From NCBI GenBank assembly GCA_963761325.1, contig CAVXGZ010000008.1:372001-436000 (forward strand): a stretch of DNA of 64,000 nucleotides. The letters run 5' to 3'. The position numbers and the translations under genes were made by a program. The notes beneath the pieces were generated by a model. It saw only the letters and a list, made by a program, of their open reading frames with translations, did not search any database and was not told where the DNA came from. Position 1 is the stretch's first letter. Every line of letters begins with the position of its first letter. Origin of the DNA: Streptantibioticus_C sp963761325. Its GTDB lineage: Bacteria; Actinomycetota; Actinomycetes; Streptomycetales; Streptomycetaceae. Below, one piece after another: positions 32,824 through 41,775 of this stretch.

Positions 32824-33072
32824 CCGGGCGGCACGGCGGCCCGCACCACCGGCCACCGGGTGTCAACAGCCGGGGGCACCATCCTCGCCCGCCCGGGGCG
32901 TGACCCGGTGCCATGGCCGCGCTCCGGCCGTACCCGTAGCGTCCGGAGGGCGGCGCTCCCCCGGCCACCGGGCCGCACCGTCGTCGCGGGGCGCCACGGG
33001 CAGTTCACGCCCGGGTGCCCGGCCGGACCGGCGCCGCGCGCCCGTTTCCCCGCTCTCCCGCCAGGAGTGCCC

Positions 33073-34548
33073 ATGCGCCCGTCGTTCCTTCGAAGAGTCC
33101 TCTCCCGCGTCGCGTCGGCGGCCGTGCTGGGCGTGGTCGCCGCGTGCCTGACGGCCGCCGTCCCCGCCACGCAGGCCGCCGCGGCCACCGGTACGTACCA
33201 GCAGGTCACCGGCTTCGGCTCCAACCCCGGCAATCTGGCGATGTACCAGTACACGCCGGCGAACCTCCCCTCGGGCGCGCCGCTGGTCGTCGCGCTGCAC
33301 GGCTGCACGCAGACGGCGAACGACTACTACACCGACTCCGGTTGGCAGAAGTACGCGGACCTGTGGGGCTTCGCGGTGGTCTTCCCGCAGACGAACTCCA
33401 CCAACAACGCGCTGTCGTGCTTCAGTTGGTTCGACCCGACGAAGGACGCGCGGGGCGCCGGCGAGGCGGCCTCGGTCGTGCAGATGGTGGACTACGCGCA
33501 GGCGCACACCGGCTCCGACAGCCACCGGGTCTACGTCACGGGCCTGTCGGCCGGCGCCGGCATGGCGGCCGACCTGCTCGCCGACTACCCGGACGTGTTC
33601 GCCGGCGGCTCTATCGACTCCGGGCTGCCCGCGCAGTGCGCCACCAGCGAGACGGCGGCGAGCGGCTGCCAGGACGGCAGCCAGAACCTCACCCCCGCGC
33701 AGTGGGGCGACAAGGTGCGCGCCTCCGACCCGGGTTACTCCGGTCCGTGGCCGAAGGTCGCCATCTGGCAGGGCAGTTCGGACTACACGGTCTACCCGGT
33801 CAACTCCACCGAACTGCGCGACCAGTGGACGAACGTCTGGGGGATCAGCCAGACCGCGTCCAGCACCACGACGCTGACCGGCGGCACCACCGAGCAGGTC
33901 TACGACGACCCGGCCGGCGACCCGGCGGTGGAGCTGTACACGATCTCCGGCATGGGCCACGGCCTGGCGGTCAGCCCCGGCTCCGGCACCGACCAGTGCG
34001 GCGCGACCGGGGCGTACTTCCTCAGCTACATCTGCTCCAGCTACTACACCGCGCGGTTCTGGGGCCTGGACGGCTCGTCGGGCGGCGGTGGCGGCACCGG
34101 CACGCTCGCCGCGCCGACCGGCCTGGCGGTCACCGCGACCACCGACTCCTCGGTCTCGCTGTCGTGGAACGCGGTGAGCGGCGCCGCGTCGTACACCGTC
34201 AGCCGCGACGGCGCGCAGGCCGGCACGGCCACCTCGACGAGCTTCACCGACACCGGCCTGTCCCCCGGCACCGCCTACACCTACACGGTCGCCGCGGTCG
34301 ACTCCACCGGCGCGGCCGGCACCGCCTCCGGCACGGTCACCGCGACCACCGGCGGCTTCGTGCCGCAGTGCTTCACCGACAACAACTACAACCAGGTCGC
34401 CGCCGGCCGCGCCCACCAGACCAGCGGCACCACGTACGCCAACGGCTCGAACCAGGACATGGGCCTGTGGAACACCTTCGTCACCCACACCCTGGAGGAG
34501 ACCTCGGCCGGCTACTACGTCGTGGCGGACTCCGGCTGCCCGGCCTGA
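33073..34548 (+). CDS. Secreted PHB-depolymerase-family esterase with Fn3 domain
   Basis: 491 residues. Signal peptide to about residue 38. The catalytic alpha/beta-hydrolase domain (about 45-325) has HGCTQTANDY, the nucleophile Ser159 in VTGLSAGAG, an Asp near GSSDYTVY and a His in GMGHGLAV. A Gly-rich linker, one fibronectin type III domain (about 360-440) and a small C-terminal domain (PQCFTDNNYNQV to the end) follow, as in short-chain PHB depolymerases. The same fold includes feruloyl and acetylxylan esterases (CE1), so cell-wall ester cleavage is a fair alternative given the xyloglucan neighbours. The start follows CAGGAG. Confidence 0.82.
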   Translation: MRPSFLRRVLSRVASAAVLGVVAACLTAAVPATQAAAATGTYQQVTGFGSNPGNLAMYQYTPANLPSGAPLVVALHGCTQTANDYYTDSGWQKYADLWGFAVVFPQTNSTNNALSCFSWFDPTKDARGAGEAASVVQMVDYAQAHTGSDSHRVYVTGLSAGAGMAADLLADYPDVFAGGSIDSGLPAQCATSETAASGCQDGSQNLTPAQWGDKVRASDPGYSGPWPKVAIWQGSSDYTVYPVNSTELRDQWTNVWGISQTASSTTTLTGGTTEQVYDDPAGDPAVELYTISGMGHGLAVSPGSGTDQCGATGAYFLSYICSSYYTARFWGLDGSSGGGGGTGTLAAPTGLAVTATTDSSVSLSWNAVSGAASYTVSRDGAQAGTATSTSFTDTGLSPGTAYTYTVAAVDSTGAAGTASGTVTATTGGFVPQCFTDNNYNQVAAGRAHQTSGTTYANGSNQDMGLWNTFVTHTLEETSAGYYVVADSGCPA

Positions 34549-34560
34549 CCCACGCCCGGC

Positions 34561-34593
34561 CGCTTCCCGGCGGCGCCGCGCCGCCGGGAAGCG
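34561..34593. terminator. Bidirectional terminator hairpin
   Basis: Arms 34561-34574 and 34580-34593 pair over 14 bp with a 5-nt loop. It lies between the convergent esterase (stop 34548) and secreted-protein gene (stop 34621). Confidence 0.75.
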
Positions 34594-34620
34594 CGCGCCC
34601 CCGCGGCGCGATGCTCCTGG

Positions 34621-35844
34621 TCAGCGGTGGCGCAGGGTGGAGCGGGCCTCCACGCCGGTCCGCTGCCGGGGCTCGTAGCCGGTCGCGAGCAGTTGCGCGG
34701 TGAGGGTCAGGTCGGCCGGCTCGCGCAAGCGCGGGCCGTATCGGCGGTCGGCAAACGCGACGGTGAAGGACGTCCGGAAGGTGTGCCCCGGTGCGAGGTT
34801 TCCGCCCGGCGACGGGAGGACGAGCGCGGTCAGGGTCCGGCCGGAGCCGGCAGTGAGCGCGACGGGCTGGCCGTTGGCGGTCACCCGCAGGTCGCGGCCG
34901 GACAGGCCGCCGCGGCGCGAGAGGACAAGGCGGGCGGCGACGTCGCGGTACTCGGGGCCGTTGCGCGGATCGGTGAAGGTGAGGGTGCCGTCCGCCGAGC
35001 GGCGGACGCGCACGGCGGCCGCGGCGCGTCCGCGCCACCTCGGCGGGCAGTGCCGACGCGCGACGCCGCAGGGCCGGCCCGGTGTGGCGTTCACCGTGAC
35101 GCGGCCGGTGGCCAGTCCGTCGACCGCGAAGTCGTAGACGGTACCGTTCACCGCGAGGTTGTCGACGTGGGTGTCGAGCGTCGCGGTCGGGTCGCCGAGC
35201 CGGCCCACGTTGGCGATGACGCCGATCACCCCGTCGCCGGGAGCGTCGCAGGCGGACACGTAGGTACTCAGCGGGGAGTCGCTGTTCGCCGCGAGCGGCG
35301 GGACTGTGGGCAGCGCGCGGGAGGTGCGCCACAGCGAGGTGCCGGTGGAGGTGAAGTGCTGCCAGACGTTCGGCACGACTCCGGCGCGGCCTCGGCTGTC
35401 GGTGGCCAGTTGCGGCTGGAAGCTGATCGTGGTGAACGCGCCCCGGCAGTACATCGGGAGCTGCAGGTTGGCCGAGGTGCCGGTGGCGGTGGAGGTATGG
35501 CCGTCGACGTAGGAGTCATAGGACAGTTCGGAGCGCGCGATGGTGCCCAGCGGAACGCGCTGCGGGAAGTAGTGCGCGGCCTGGGACTGCTCGCCGGGGC
35601 CGATCGCCAGATGCAGGCTGCCGTCGAAGCGGACCGGGTCGGTGAACGGCGAGATCCGCTGGATCCCCGGTGTCCGGCCGGCGTTGCTCGGGTCGTCCTG
35701 GAGTCTGATCCAGGGCCGGCCCGGGCCGAAGTCGGCGGCTCTGACCTTCTGCACCACGGCGCCGGAGGCGGTGGGGGCGAAGGAGAACAACGTCGCACCC
35801 GTCGCCAGCAGGGCGGCGGCGACGGACAGGGAGAGACGGTTCAT
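34621..35844 (-). CDS. Secreted protein of unknown function
   Basis: 407 residues. A clear signal peptide (MNRLSLSVAAALLATGATLF, cleavage near SGA at about 29-31) leads into a beta-rich protein. No catalytic family was recognised. The first 220 mature residues look like a sandwich domain with Cys residues (LPMYCRGAF, YVSACDAPG); a second part (about 265-400) has Ig-like text such as VTANGQPVALTAGSGRTLTALVL. The start has GGGAG five bases upstream. It stands alone between convergent esterase and divergent SGNH genes in the xyloglucan region, so a surface or polysaccharide-binding role is possible but not shown. Confidence 0.7.
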   Translation of the reverse strand: MNRLSLSVAAALLATGATLFSFAPTASGAVVQKVRAADFGPGRPWIRLQDDPSNAGRTPGIQRISPFTDPVRFDGSLHLAIGPGEQSQAAHYFPQRVPLGTIARSELSYDSYVDGHTSTATGTSANLQLPMYCRGAFTTISFQPQLATDSRGRAGVVPNVWQHFTSTGTSLWRTSRALPTVPPLAANSDSPLSTYVSACDAPGDGVIGVIANVGRLGDPTATLDTHVDNLAVNGTVYDFAVDGLATGRVTVNATPGRPCGVARRHCPPRWRGRAAAAVRVRRSADGTLTFTDPRNGPEYRDVAARLVLSRRGGLSGRDLRVTANGQPVALTAGSGRTLTALVLPSPGGNLAPGHTFRTSFTVAFADRRYGPRLREPADLTLTAQLLATGYEPRQRTGVEARSTLRHR

Positions 35845-36040
35845 GCAGGCTCCCGTCTGGATGGGCGGCGAACGGCCGCGCTTCCGCGTCACAGCGGCGC
35901 GGGCGCACCTATCAGTCCCCTCGCCGACCGGGCCGACGCGCCCGCCCGGCGTTCCTCACCCGTTCGGACCGGTCGCATACTCGAACAGATCAGAGGCCGC
36001 GGCGGTACGCGGCCCGCGGCGAACGGCAGGAGGACCGCGC

Positions 36041-37078
36041 GTGTTCGGACGCCGGGGTGCCGCGCGCGGCACCGCGATCGAGCTGGCCGCCGACGATCCG
36101 CGGCTCGGGCTGACCGGGTACGCCGAACTGGTGGCCGCCGACGGCGGGGTGCGGCCGCACCGACTGCAGCTCGCCGCCGCGGCCCCGCCGCCGCCCGCGC
36201 GGCTGGCCACGACCGCGCGGATGGCCTCCGGCGTCGCCGCGACCTTCGCCACCGACGCGCGCGCCCTGGAGTGGGACGTGGAGATGACGGCGCCGGAGCC
36301 GGGCCGCCGCCCCGCGCCGTTCGACGTGGTGGTCGACGGCGTGCCGACCGCCCGGCAGTTGGTCCGCGGCAGCGGGACGCTGCGGGTGCGCGGGCTGCCG
36401 CGCGGGGTGAACCGGATCCGGGTCTGGCTGCCGCAGTACGGCTTCTGCCGGCTCGGCGCGGTGCGGCTGGCGGGCGCGACGACGGTGGCGTCCGCCGCGG
36501 ACCAGCGCCGCTGGATCACCTACGGCAGCTCGATCACGCACTGCAACGGCGCCGACGGCCCGTCGCAGACCTGGCCCGCGCTGGTCGCCGCGCGGCACGG
36601 CTGGCGGCTGACGAATCTGGGCTTCGCCGGGGCGTGCCATCTCGACCCGGTCGTCGCCCGGTTCATCCGGGACACGCCCGCCGACCTGGTCAGCCTGTGC
36701 GTCGGCGTCAACATCCACGGCGGCTCGACCTTCGACGGCCGCACACTCGGGCCCGCGCTCGGCGACTTCCTCGCGACCGTACGGCAGGGCCACCCGCACA
36801 CCCCGCTCGTGGTGATCACCCCGATCGTGGCGCCGGCCCGCGAGGAGGCCCGCAACCGGGCCGGGCTGACCCTGTCGCAGATCAGGACCCGGGTCGCCGA
36901 GACGGTCCTCACGGCCCGGGAGAACGGCGACCGGGCGCTCCACCTGGTGGACGGCCTCGGCGTGCTGGGCCGCGCGGACACCGCCGCGCTGGCCGACGGC
37001 CTGCACCCCGGACCGGACGGCTACCGCCTGATGGCCGCCCGGATCGCCCCGCTGCTGGGCCCGCATCTGTCCGGTTGA
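36041..37078 (+). CDS. SGNH/GDSL esterase with N-terminal jelly roll (CE2-like)
   Basis: 345 residues. An N-terminal beta-sandwich (about 1-150) precedes the SGNH domain: block I ITYGSSIT with Ser164 as likely nucleophile, Gly in NLGFAGACH, Asn in CVGVNIHGG, and Asp/His in DGLHPGPDGY. The two-domain layout matches CE2-like carbohydrate acetyl esterases. No signal peptide is seen, so it would deacetylate imported oligosaccharides. Xyloglucan carries O-acetyl groups, which suits the location next to the alpha-fucosidase. GTG 36041 is chosen for the AGGAGG seven bases upstream. Confidence 0.82.
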   Translation: MFGRRGAARGTAIELAADDPRLGLTGYAELVAADGGVRPHRLQLAAAAPPPPARLATTARMASGVAATFATDARALEWDVEMTAPEPGRRPAPFDVVVDGVPTARQLVRGSGTLRVRGLPRGVNRIRVWLPQYGFCRLGAVRLAGATTVASAADQRRWITYGSSITHCNGADGPSQTWPALVAARHGWRLTNLGFAGACHLDPVVARFIRDTPADLVSLCVGVNIHGGSTFDGRTLGPALGDFLATVRQGHPHTPLVVITPIVAPAREEARNRAGLTLSQIRTRVAETVLTARENGDRALHLVDGLGVLGRADTAALADGLHPGPDGYRLMAARIAPLLGPHLSG

Positions 37079-37106
37079 ACAGGTCGGCTTCCCGGCGCGG
37101 GAGGGC

Positions 37107-39500
37107 TCACGCCGGGCGCGGGTCGAGCCGGACGGCGGCGCCCGCGGGTACCCGGACCTCGAAGAGCCGGTCGGCGACGCGGACGCGGACCGGCTGATCG
37201 GCCGGGCCCGCGTGCCGGTGCACGGTCAGCTCGGTCAACTCGCCGTCCCGCCAGGCGAAGTCGACGGCGAGGCCGCCGCGGCAGCGGATGCCGCGGGCCC
37301 GGCCCTCGGGCCATTCGGCGGGCAGCGCGGGCAGCAGCCGCACCTCGCCGCCGTGGCTCTGCACGACCATCTCGGTGAGCGCGGCCGTCAAGCCGTGGTT
37401 GCCGTCGATCTGGAACGGGGGGTGGGCGCAGAAGAGGTTGGGCAGCAGGCCGCCGCGGTCCGTGCCGTCCAGCGGGCGGGTCGCCTCCAGGAAGAGCGCG
37501 CGGGTGTCTCCCGCGTCGCGCAGCCGGGCCCGCAGCGCCGCCTTCCACGCCCACGACCAGCCGACCTCCCCCGGACCGCGCCGCTCCAGCGACCGGCGGG
37601 CCGCCGCGGCGAGCTCCGGGGCGCGGTCGGGGTCGATCCGGCCCAGCGGGTGGACGTCGACCAGGTGGGACAGGTGCCGGTGGTGCGGATCGGCGTCCGG
37701 GAGGTCGTGGGCCCACTCCCGCAGCAGGCCGTCCGTCGAGATCCGCGGCGGGGGGAGCCGCGGCAGCGCCCGGCGCATCCGGTCGTCCAGCGCGTCGTCG
37801 AGGCCGAGGACCCGGTCGGCGGCCAGGCAGCGTTCGAGGACCGCGCGGATCAGCGAGATGTCCATCGCGGTGGAGCCGGTCAGCGACCGCTCGGTGCCGT
37901 CGGCGGCGACGAACAGGTTCTCCGGCGAGGTGGACGGCAGGGTTCCCAGGCCGCCGGAGCCGTCCTCGACCAGCCAGTCGAGCAGAAAGGCGGCGCAGCC
38001 GCGCAGCACCGGCCGGGCCCGGTCGCGCAGGAACGCGGTGTCCATGCCGAACTCGTAGTGGTCCCACAGGTGTTGGGACAACCAGGCGCCGCCCATCATC
38101 CACAGCGACCAGGACGGGTCGCCGTGGCCCATGCCGGCCGGGAGCGTCCAGCCCCACGGGTCGGTGTTGTGGTGCGCGACCCAGCCGCGGGCGCCGTACA
38201 GGCCGGCCGCCACCTTCGCTCCCTGCTCGGCCATCCGGTCCAGCAGGTCGAACAGCGGCTCGTGGCAGGCGGCGAGCCCGGCGGCCTCGGCGCCCCAGTA
38301 GTTCATCTGGGTGTTGACGTTGATCGTGTAGTTCGACGACCACGGCGGGCGCGGGTCGTCGTTCCAGATCCCCTGGAGGTTGGCGGGCGGTCCGGTGCGC
38401 GGGCGGGACGCGGACGCCAGCAGGTAGCGGCCGAGTTGGAACATCACGGTGGCCGTCAGCCGCTCGTCCCGGCCGCCGAGCACGTCCCGGGCGACGTCGT
38501 GGACGCCGGCGCGGCGCGGGCCGACGCGCAGCGAGGCGGAGCCCAACAGGGCGCGCAGATCGGCCTGGTGGGCACGGAGCAGTTCCTCGGTGCCGCGTTC
38601 GGCGGCCCGTGCGGCGAGACCGGCGGCGGTTCCCAACTGCTCGGAACGGGTGGGCGAAGCGGTGGCGCCGTCGAGCCACCAGGCGGCGGCCGAGGTGGCG
38701 GAGGCGAGCGTCACCAGGACCCGGCTCGCGCCCCGGACGGTGAGGCGCCCGTCGCGCACGGCCGGCTCGCCGTCGGTGGCCAGCCGGACCGCGACCGCCC
38801 CGAACGGGTCGTATCCGCCGACCGGGCCGGCCGCGTAGCGCAGCGGTTCGGCGATCGAGGGCTCGTGCGAGGGGGCTCCGTCGACCGGGATCTCGACGCC
38901 GAGCAGCAGGCCGCCGCCGTCGCACGACTGGTGTGCCCGGCGCAGCGGGCTGGTCAGCTCCAGGGTCAGGCCGGTGGTGCCGCCGGCGCACTCCAGCGCG
39001 ACGCAGACCGTCCCGGTGGGGGCGTCGGCCCAGGTGAGCCGGCGGACCGCGGTGCCCGCGAGGTCCATCTCCTCCTCGACGACGCCGCTGTCCAGGTTCA
39101 GGGTGCGGCCCCGGTACACCGCCCGGTCGCCGCCGTCCAGCGTCAGCCACAGGTCGGCGTAGGGCAGGTACTCCTGGCTGTAGCGGCCCTGGAAGCTCCG
39201 CAGCAGCGCGGCGGCGCGGTCGTGGTCGCCGGCCCGCAGGGCGGCGCGTGCCTCGGCGAGCCGGGCCGGTCCCGCGCCGCCGGCCAGGACGCCGGCGAGC
39301 GCGGCGGCCGGACCGCCGGGGGTGCCGGACCACACGGTGGAGTCGTTGATCTGGAAGCGGGCGTGGTGCGCGCCGCCGAAGACCATCGCACCGAGCCGGC
39401 CGTTGCCGACCGGGGCGGCCTCGCTCCAGCACGCCGCCGGAGCGGGCCAGCCGAGGAGCAGGTCGCCGTCGCGCCGTCCGGAGTTCACGGGAGGTGCCAT
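37107..39500 (-). CDS. GH95 alpha-L-fucosidase
   Basis: 797 residues without a signal peptide. N-terminal sandwich with the family text PVGNGRLGAMVFGG, then the alpha6/alpha6 barrel. Active-site residues of the AfcA type are present: the Asn pair in NYTINVNTQMNYW, the Glu in PSTSPENLF and the Asp in FQIDGNHG. It releases alpha-1,2-linked L-fucose by inversion, as found on the galactosyl side chain of xyloglucan. The start at 39500 has GGAG six bases upstream. The L-fucose oxidation operon lies directly beyond the GntR gene, which supports fucose as its product. Confidence 0.9.
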   Translation of the reverse strand: MAPPVNSGRRDGDLLLGWPAPAACWSEAAPVGNGRLGAMVFGGAHHARFQINDSTVWSGTPGGPAAALAGVLAGGAGPARLAEARAALRAGDHDRAAALLRSFQGRYSQEYLPYADLWLTLDGGDRAVYRGRTLNLDSGVVEEEMDLAGTAVRRLTWADAPTGTVCVALECAGGTTGLTLELTSPLRRAHQSCDGGGLLLGVEIPVDGAPSHEPSIAEPLRYAAGPVGGYDPFGAVAVRLATDGEPAVRDGRLTVRGASRVLVTLASATSAAAWWLDGATASPTRSEQLGTAAGLAARAAERGTEELLRAHQADLRALLGSASLRVGPRRAGVHDVARDVLGGRDERLTATVMFQLGRYLLASASRPRTGPPANLQGIWNDDPRPPWSSNYTINVNTQMNYWGAEAAGLAACHEPLFDLLDRMAEQGAKVAAGLYGARGWVAHHNTDPWGWTLPAGMGHGDPSWSLWMMGGAWLSQHLWDHYEFGMDTAFLRDRARPVLRGCAAFLLDWLVEDGSGGLGTLPSTSPENLFVAADGTERSLTGSTAMDISLIRAVLERCLAADRVLGLDDALDDRMRRALPRLPPPRISTDGLLREWAHDLPDADPHHRHLSHLVDVHPLGRIDPDRAPELAAAARRSLERRGPGEVGWSWAWKAALRARLRDAGDTRALFLEATRPLDGTDRGGLLPNLFCAHPPFQIDGNHGLTAALTEMVVQSHGGEVRLLPALPAEWPEGRARGIRCRGGLAVDFAWRDGELTELTVHRHAGPADQPVRVRVADRLFEVRVPAGAAVRLDPRPA

Positions 39501-39541
39501 CGGGTTCTCCAAGCAGCCGTGGGCAGGCGGGCGCCGGCTCG

Positions 39542-40216
39542 TCAGGACAGATCGGTGCGGACCCAACTCTCGACCGCGGCGACGTGCACCGCGGCGGTCG
39601 AGGCGGCCAGTTGGGCGTCGCCGGCGGCGAGGGCGCGCAGGATCGCCTCGTGGTCGCGGCGGGCGTCGTCGATGGCGTGCTCCGTACCGGCGCCGCGCAG
39701 CAGCCGCACCCGCTGGGTCTGCGAGGACAGCACGTCGAGGAGGAGCGCGGCGACCGGGTTGCCGGCCACCATGGCGATCGTGCGGTGGAAGAGCGCGTCG
39801 AGCCGGATGAACTCCTCGGGGGTGCCGGCCAGTTCGCCGCGGTCCAGCAGGTCGCGCAGGGTGCGCAGTTCCGGCTCGGTGATCCGGCCCGCCGCGAGGG
39901 CGACGACCTGCGGTTCGAGCATCCGGCGGACCTGGAGGAAGTGCAGCGCCGCGGCGCCCTGGGAGACGTCGGCGGCGAACGAGAGGCTCTCCAGCAGCAG
40001 TTGCGGCTCCAGGCTGGAGACGTAGGTGCCGTCGCCCTGCCGCACCACGAGGATCCGCATCGCGGTCAGGGCGCGCACCGCCTCGCGCAGCGAGTTGCGC
40101 GACAGCCCCAACTGGTCTGCGAGTTCGTCCTCCCGGGGCAGCCTGGCGCCGGCCCGCAGCTCGCCCGACAGGATCATGGCCTTGATCCGGTCGATCGCCT
40201 CATCCGTGACCGCCAC
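39542..40216 (-). CDS. GntR/FadR-family regulator of the fucose operon
   Basis: 224 residues. N-terminal winged helix (LPREDELADQLGLSRNSLREAVRAL) and an all-helical FCD ligand domain with metal-type His/Asp residues (RLDALFHRTIAMVAGN, HEAI). GTG 40216 is preferred because GGAGG lies ten bases upstream; GTG 40225 directly follows the site and is too close. It is divergent from the L-fuconate dehydratase operon and stands 41 bp before the fucosidase gene on the same strand. TTCATCGGATGAA-type sites in the shared promoter region are its likely operators. The effector may be L-fuconate or its keto product. Confidence 0.85.
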   Translation of the reverse strand: MAVTDEAIDRIKAMILSGELRAGARLPREDELADQLGLSRNSLREAVRALTAMRILVVRQGDGTYVSSLEPQLLLESLSFAADVSQGAAALHFLQVRRMLEPQVVALAAGRITEPELRTLRDLLDRGELAGTPEEFIRLDALFHRTIAMVAGNPVAALLLDVLSSQTQRVRLLRGAGTEHAIDDARRDHEAILRALAAGDAQLAASTAAVHVAAVESWVRTDLS

Positions 40217-40289
40217 CGTGGACACACCTCCGATGCCGGGCCGGAACGGTCCGCCGACTATAGCGAACGCGCCGCGCCGCGACCCGGCT

Positions 40290-40302
40290 TTCATCGGATG
40301 AA
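40290..40302. promoter_or_regulatory. GntR-type operator A
   Basis: TTCATCGGATGAA is a perfect 13-bp dyad about 74 bp upstream of the GntR start. A half-copy (TTCATCG) occurs at 40352-40358. Confidence 0.6.
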
Positions 40303-40406
40303 TACGGCTCCAGCCCTCGCCGCGCGGTACCCACCACGGCCGAAATTCCACGATTCATCGGCACGAGGCTTGTACCGGCCGCCCGGCCCTCCTACAGTCC
40401 AGCGTA

Positions 40407-40419
40407 TTCATCGGATGTC
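40407..40419. promoter_or_regulatory. GntR-type operator B
   Basis: TTCATCGGATGTC repeats 11 of 13 bases of operator A and lies about 19 bp upstream of the fuconate dehydratase start, a position that would block transcription of the operon. Confidence 0.6.
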
Positions 40420-40437
40420 TGCCGGGAGGAACCCCCT

Positions 40438-41775
40438 GTGTCCACCACGGCCCAGATCACCGCCGTCGAGACCTGGGACGTGCGCTTCCCCACTTCCCGC
40501 ACGCTCGACGGCTCCGACGCGATGAACCCCGACCCGGACTACTCCGCCGCCTACGTCGTGCTGCGCACCGACGCGGAGTCCGGGGTCGAGGGGCACGGGT
40601 TCGTCTTCACCATCGGGCGCGGCAACGACATCCAGGTCGCCGCGATCGACGCGCTGCGCCCCTACGTGATCGGGCGGGAGGTCGCCGCGCTGTGCGCCGA
40701 CCCCGGTTCGCTCAGCCGCGACCTGGTCGGGGACAGCCAGTTGCGCTGGCTGGGTCCGGAGAAGGGCGTGGCGCACATGGCGATCGGCGCCCTGGTCAAC
40801 GCGGCGTGGGACCTGGCGGCCCGGTGCGCGGGCAAGCCGCTGTGGCGGCTGCTGGCCGACGCCGAGCCGGAGTGGCTGGTCTCGCAGATCGACTTCCGCT
40901 ACCTCACCGACGCGTTGAGCCCGCGGCGCGCGCTGGAGCTGCTGCGGGCCGGCCGGGTGGGACGCGCGGAGCGCGAGGCGGAGCTGCTGGCGCACGGCTA
41001 CCCGGCCTACACCACCTCGCCGGGCTGGCTGGGCTACGACGACGCGAAGCTGGTCCGGCTCGCGAAGGAGGCGCTGGCGGCCGGCTTCCGGCAGATCAAG
41101 CTGAAGGTGGGCGCCGACCTGGCCGACGACCTGCGCCGGCTGCGCACCGCCCGCCGGGTGATCGGCCCGGACATCCGGATGGCGGTGGACGCCAACCAGC
41201 GCTGGGACGTGGCCGAGGCGATCGAGTGGACCCGGGCGCTCGCCGAGTTCGACCCGTACTGGATCGAGGAGCCCACCAGCCCGGACGACATCCTCGGCCA
41301 CGCCGCGATCCGTGCCGCGGTCGCCCCGGTCAAGGTGGCGACCGGCGAACACGTGCACAACCGCGTGGTGTTCAAGCAGCTGCTGCAGGCCGGGGCGATC
41401 GACGTGCTGCAACTGGACGCCACCCGGGTCGGCGGCGTCAACGAGAACCTGGCCATCCTGCTGCTCGCGGCCGAGTTCGGCGTCCCGGTCTGCCCGCACG
41501 CGGGCGGGGTGGGCCTGTGCGAACTGGTGCGGCACCTGGCGATGTTCGACTACCTGGCGGTGGCGGGCAGCACCGAGGGCCGGGCCGCCGAGTACACCGA
41601 CCACCTCCACGAGCACTTCACCGACCCGGCGGTGGTCCGCGACGGCCACTACACCGCCCCGACCGCGCCCGGCTTCTCGGCCCGGATGCACCGGAGCTCG
41701 CTGGAGACCTACCACTACCCGCACGGCCACTACTGGGCCGGAAGCGCGACGAACCCGGAGGAAGCGACGGCATGA
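40438..41775 (+). CDS. fucD: L-fuconate dehydratase
   Basis: 445 residues of the enolase superfamily. The signature TLDGSDAMNPDPDYSAAYVV and the stretches QLRWLGPEKGV and YPAYTTSPGWLGYDD match characterised L-fuconate dehydratase closely. Catalytic Lys223 (KLKVG), metal ligands Asp251, Glu277 and Glu304, and His354 (PHAGGVGL) are in place. It converts L-fuconate to 2-keto-3-deoxy-L-fuconate. First gene of a four-gene operon with 4-bp overlaps (ATGA with the SDR). The GTG start follows GGGAGGAACC. Confidence 0.93.
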   Translation: MSTTAQITAVETWDVRFPTSRTLDGSDAMNPDPDYSAAYVVLRTDAESGVEGHGFVFTIGRGNDIQVAAIDALRPYVIGREVAALCADPGSLSRDLVGDSQLRWLGPEKGVAHMAIGALVNAAWDLAARCAGKPLWRLLADAEPEWLVSQIDFRYLTDALSPRRALELLRAGRVGRAEREAELLAHGYPAYTTSPGWLGYDDAKLVRLAKEALAAGFRQIKLKVGADLADDLRRLRTARRVIGPDIRMAVDANQRWDVAEAIEWTRALAEFDPYWIEEPTSPDDILGHAAIRAAVAPVKVATGEHVHNRVVFKQLLQAGAIDVLQLDATRVGGVNENLAILLLAAEFGVPVCPHAGGVGLCELVRHLAMFDYLAVAGSTEGRAAEYTDHLHEHFTDPAVVRDGHYTAPTAPGFSARMHRSSLETYHYPHGHYWAGSATNPEEATA

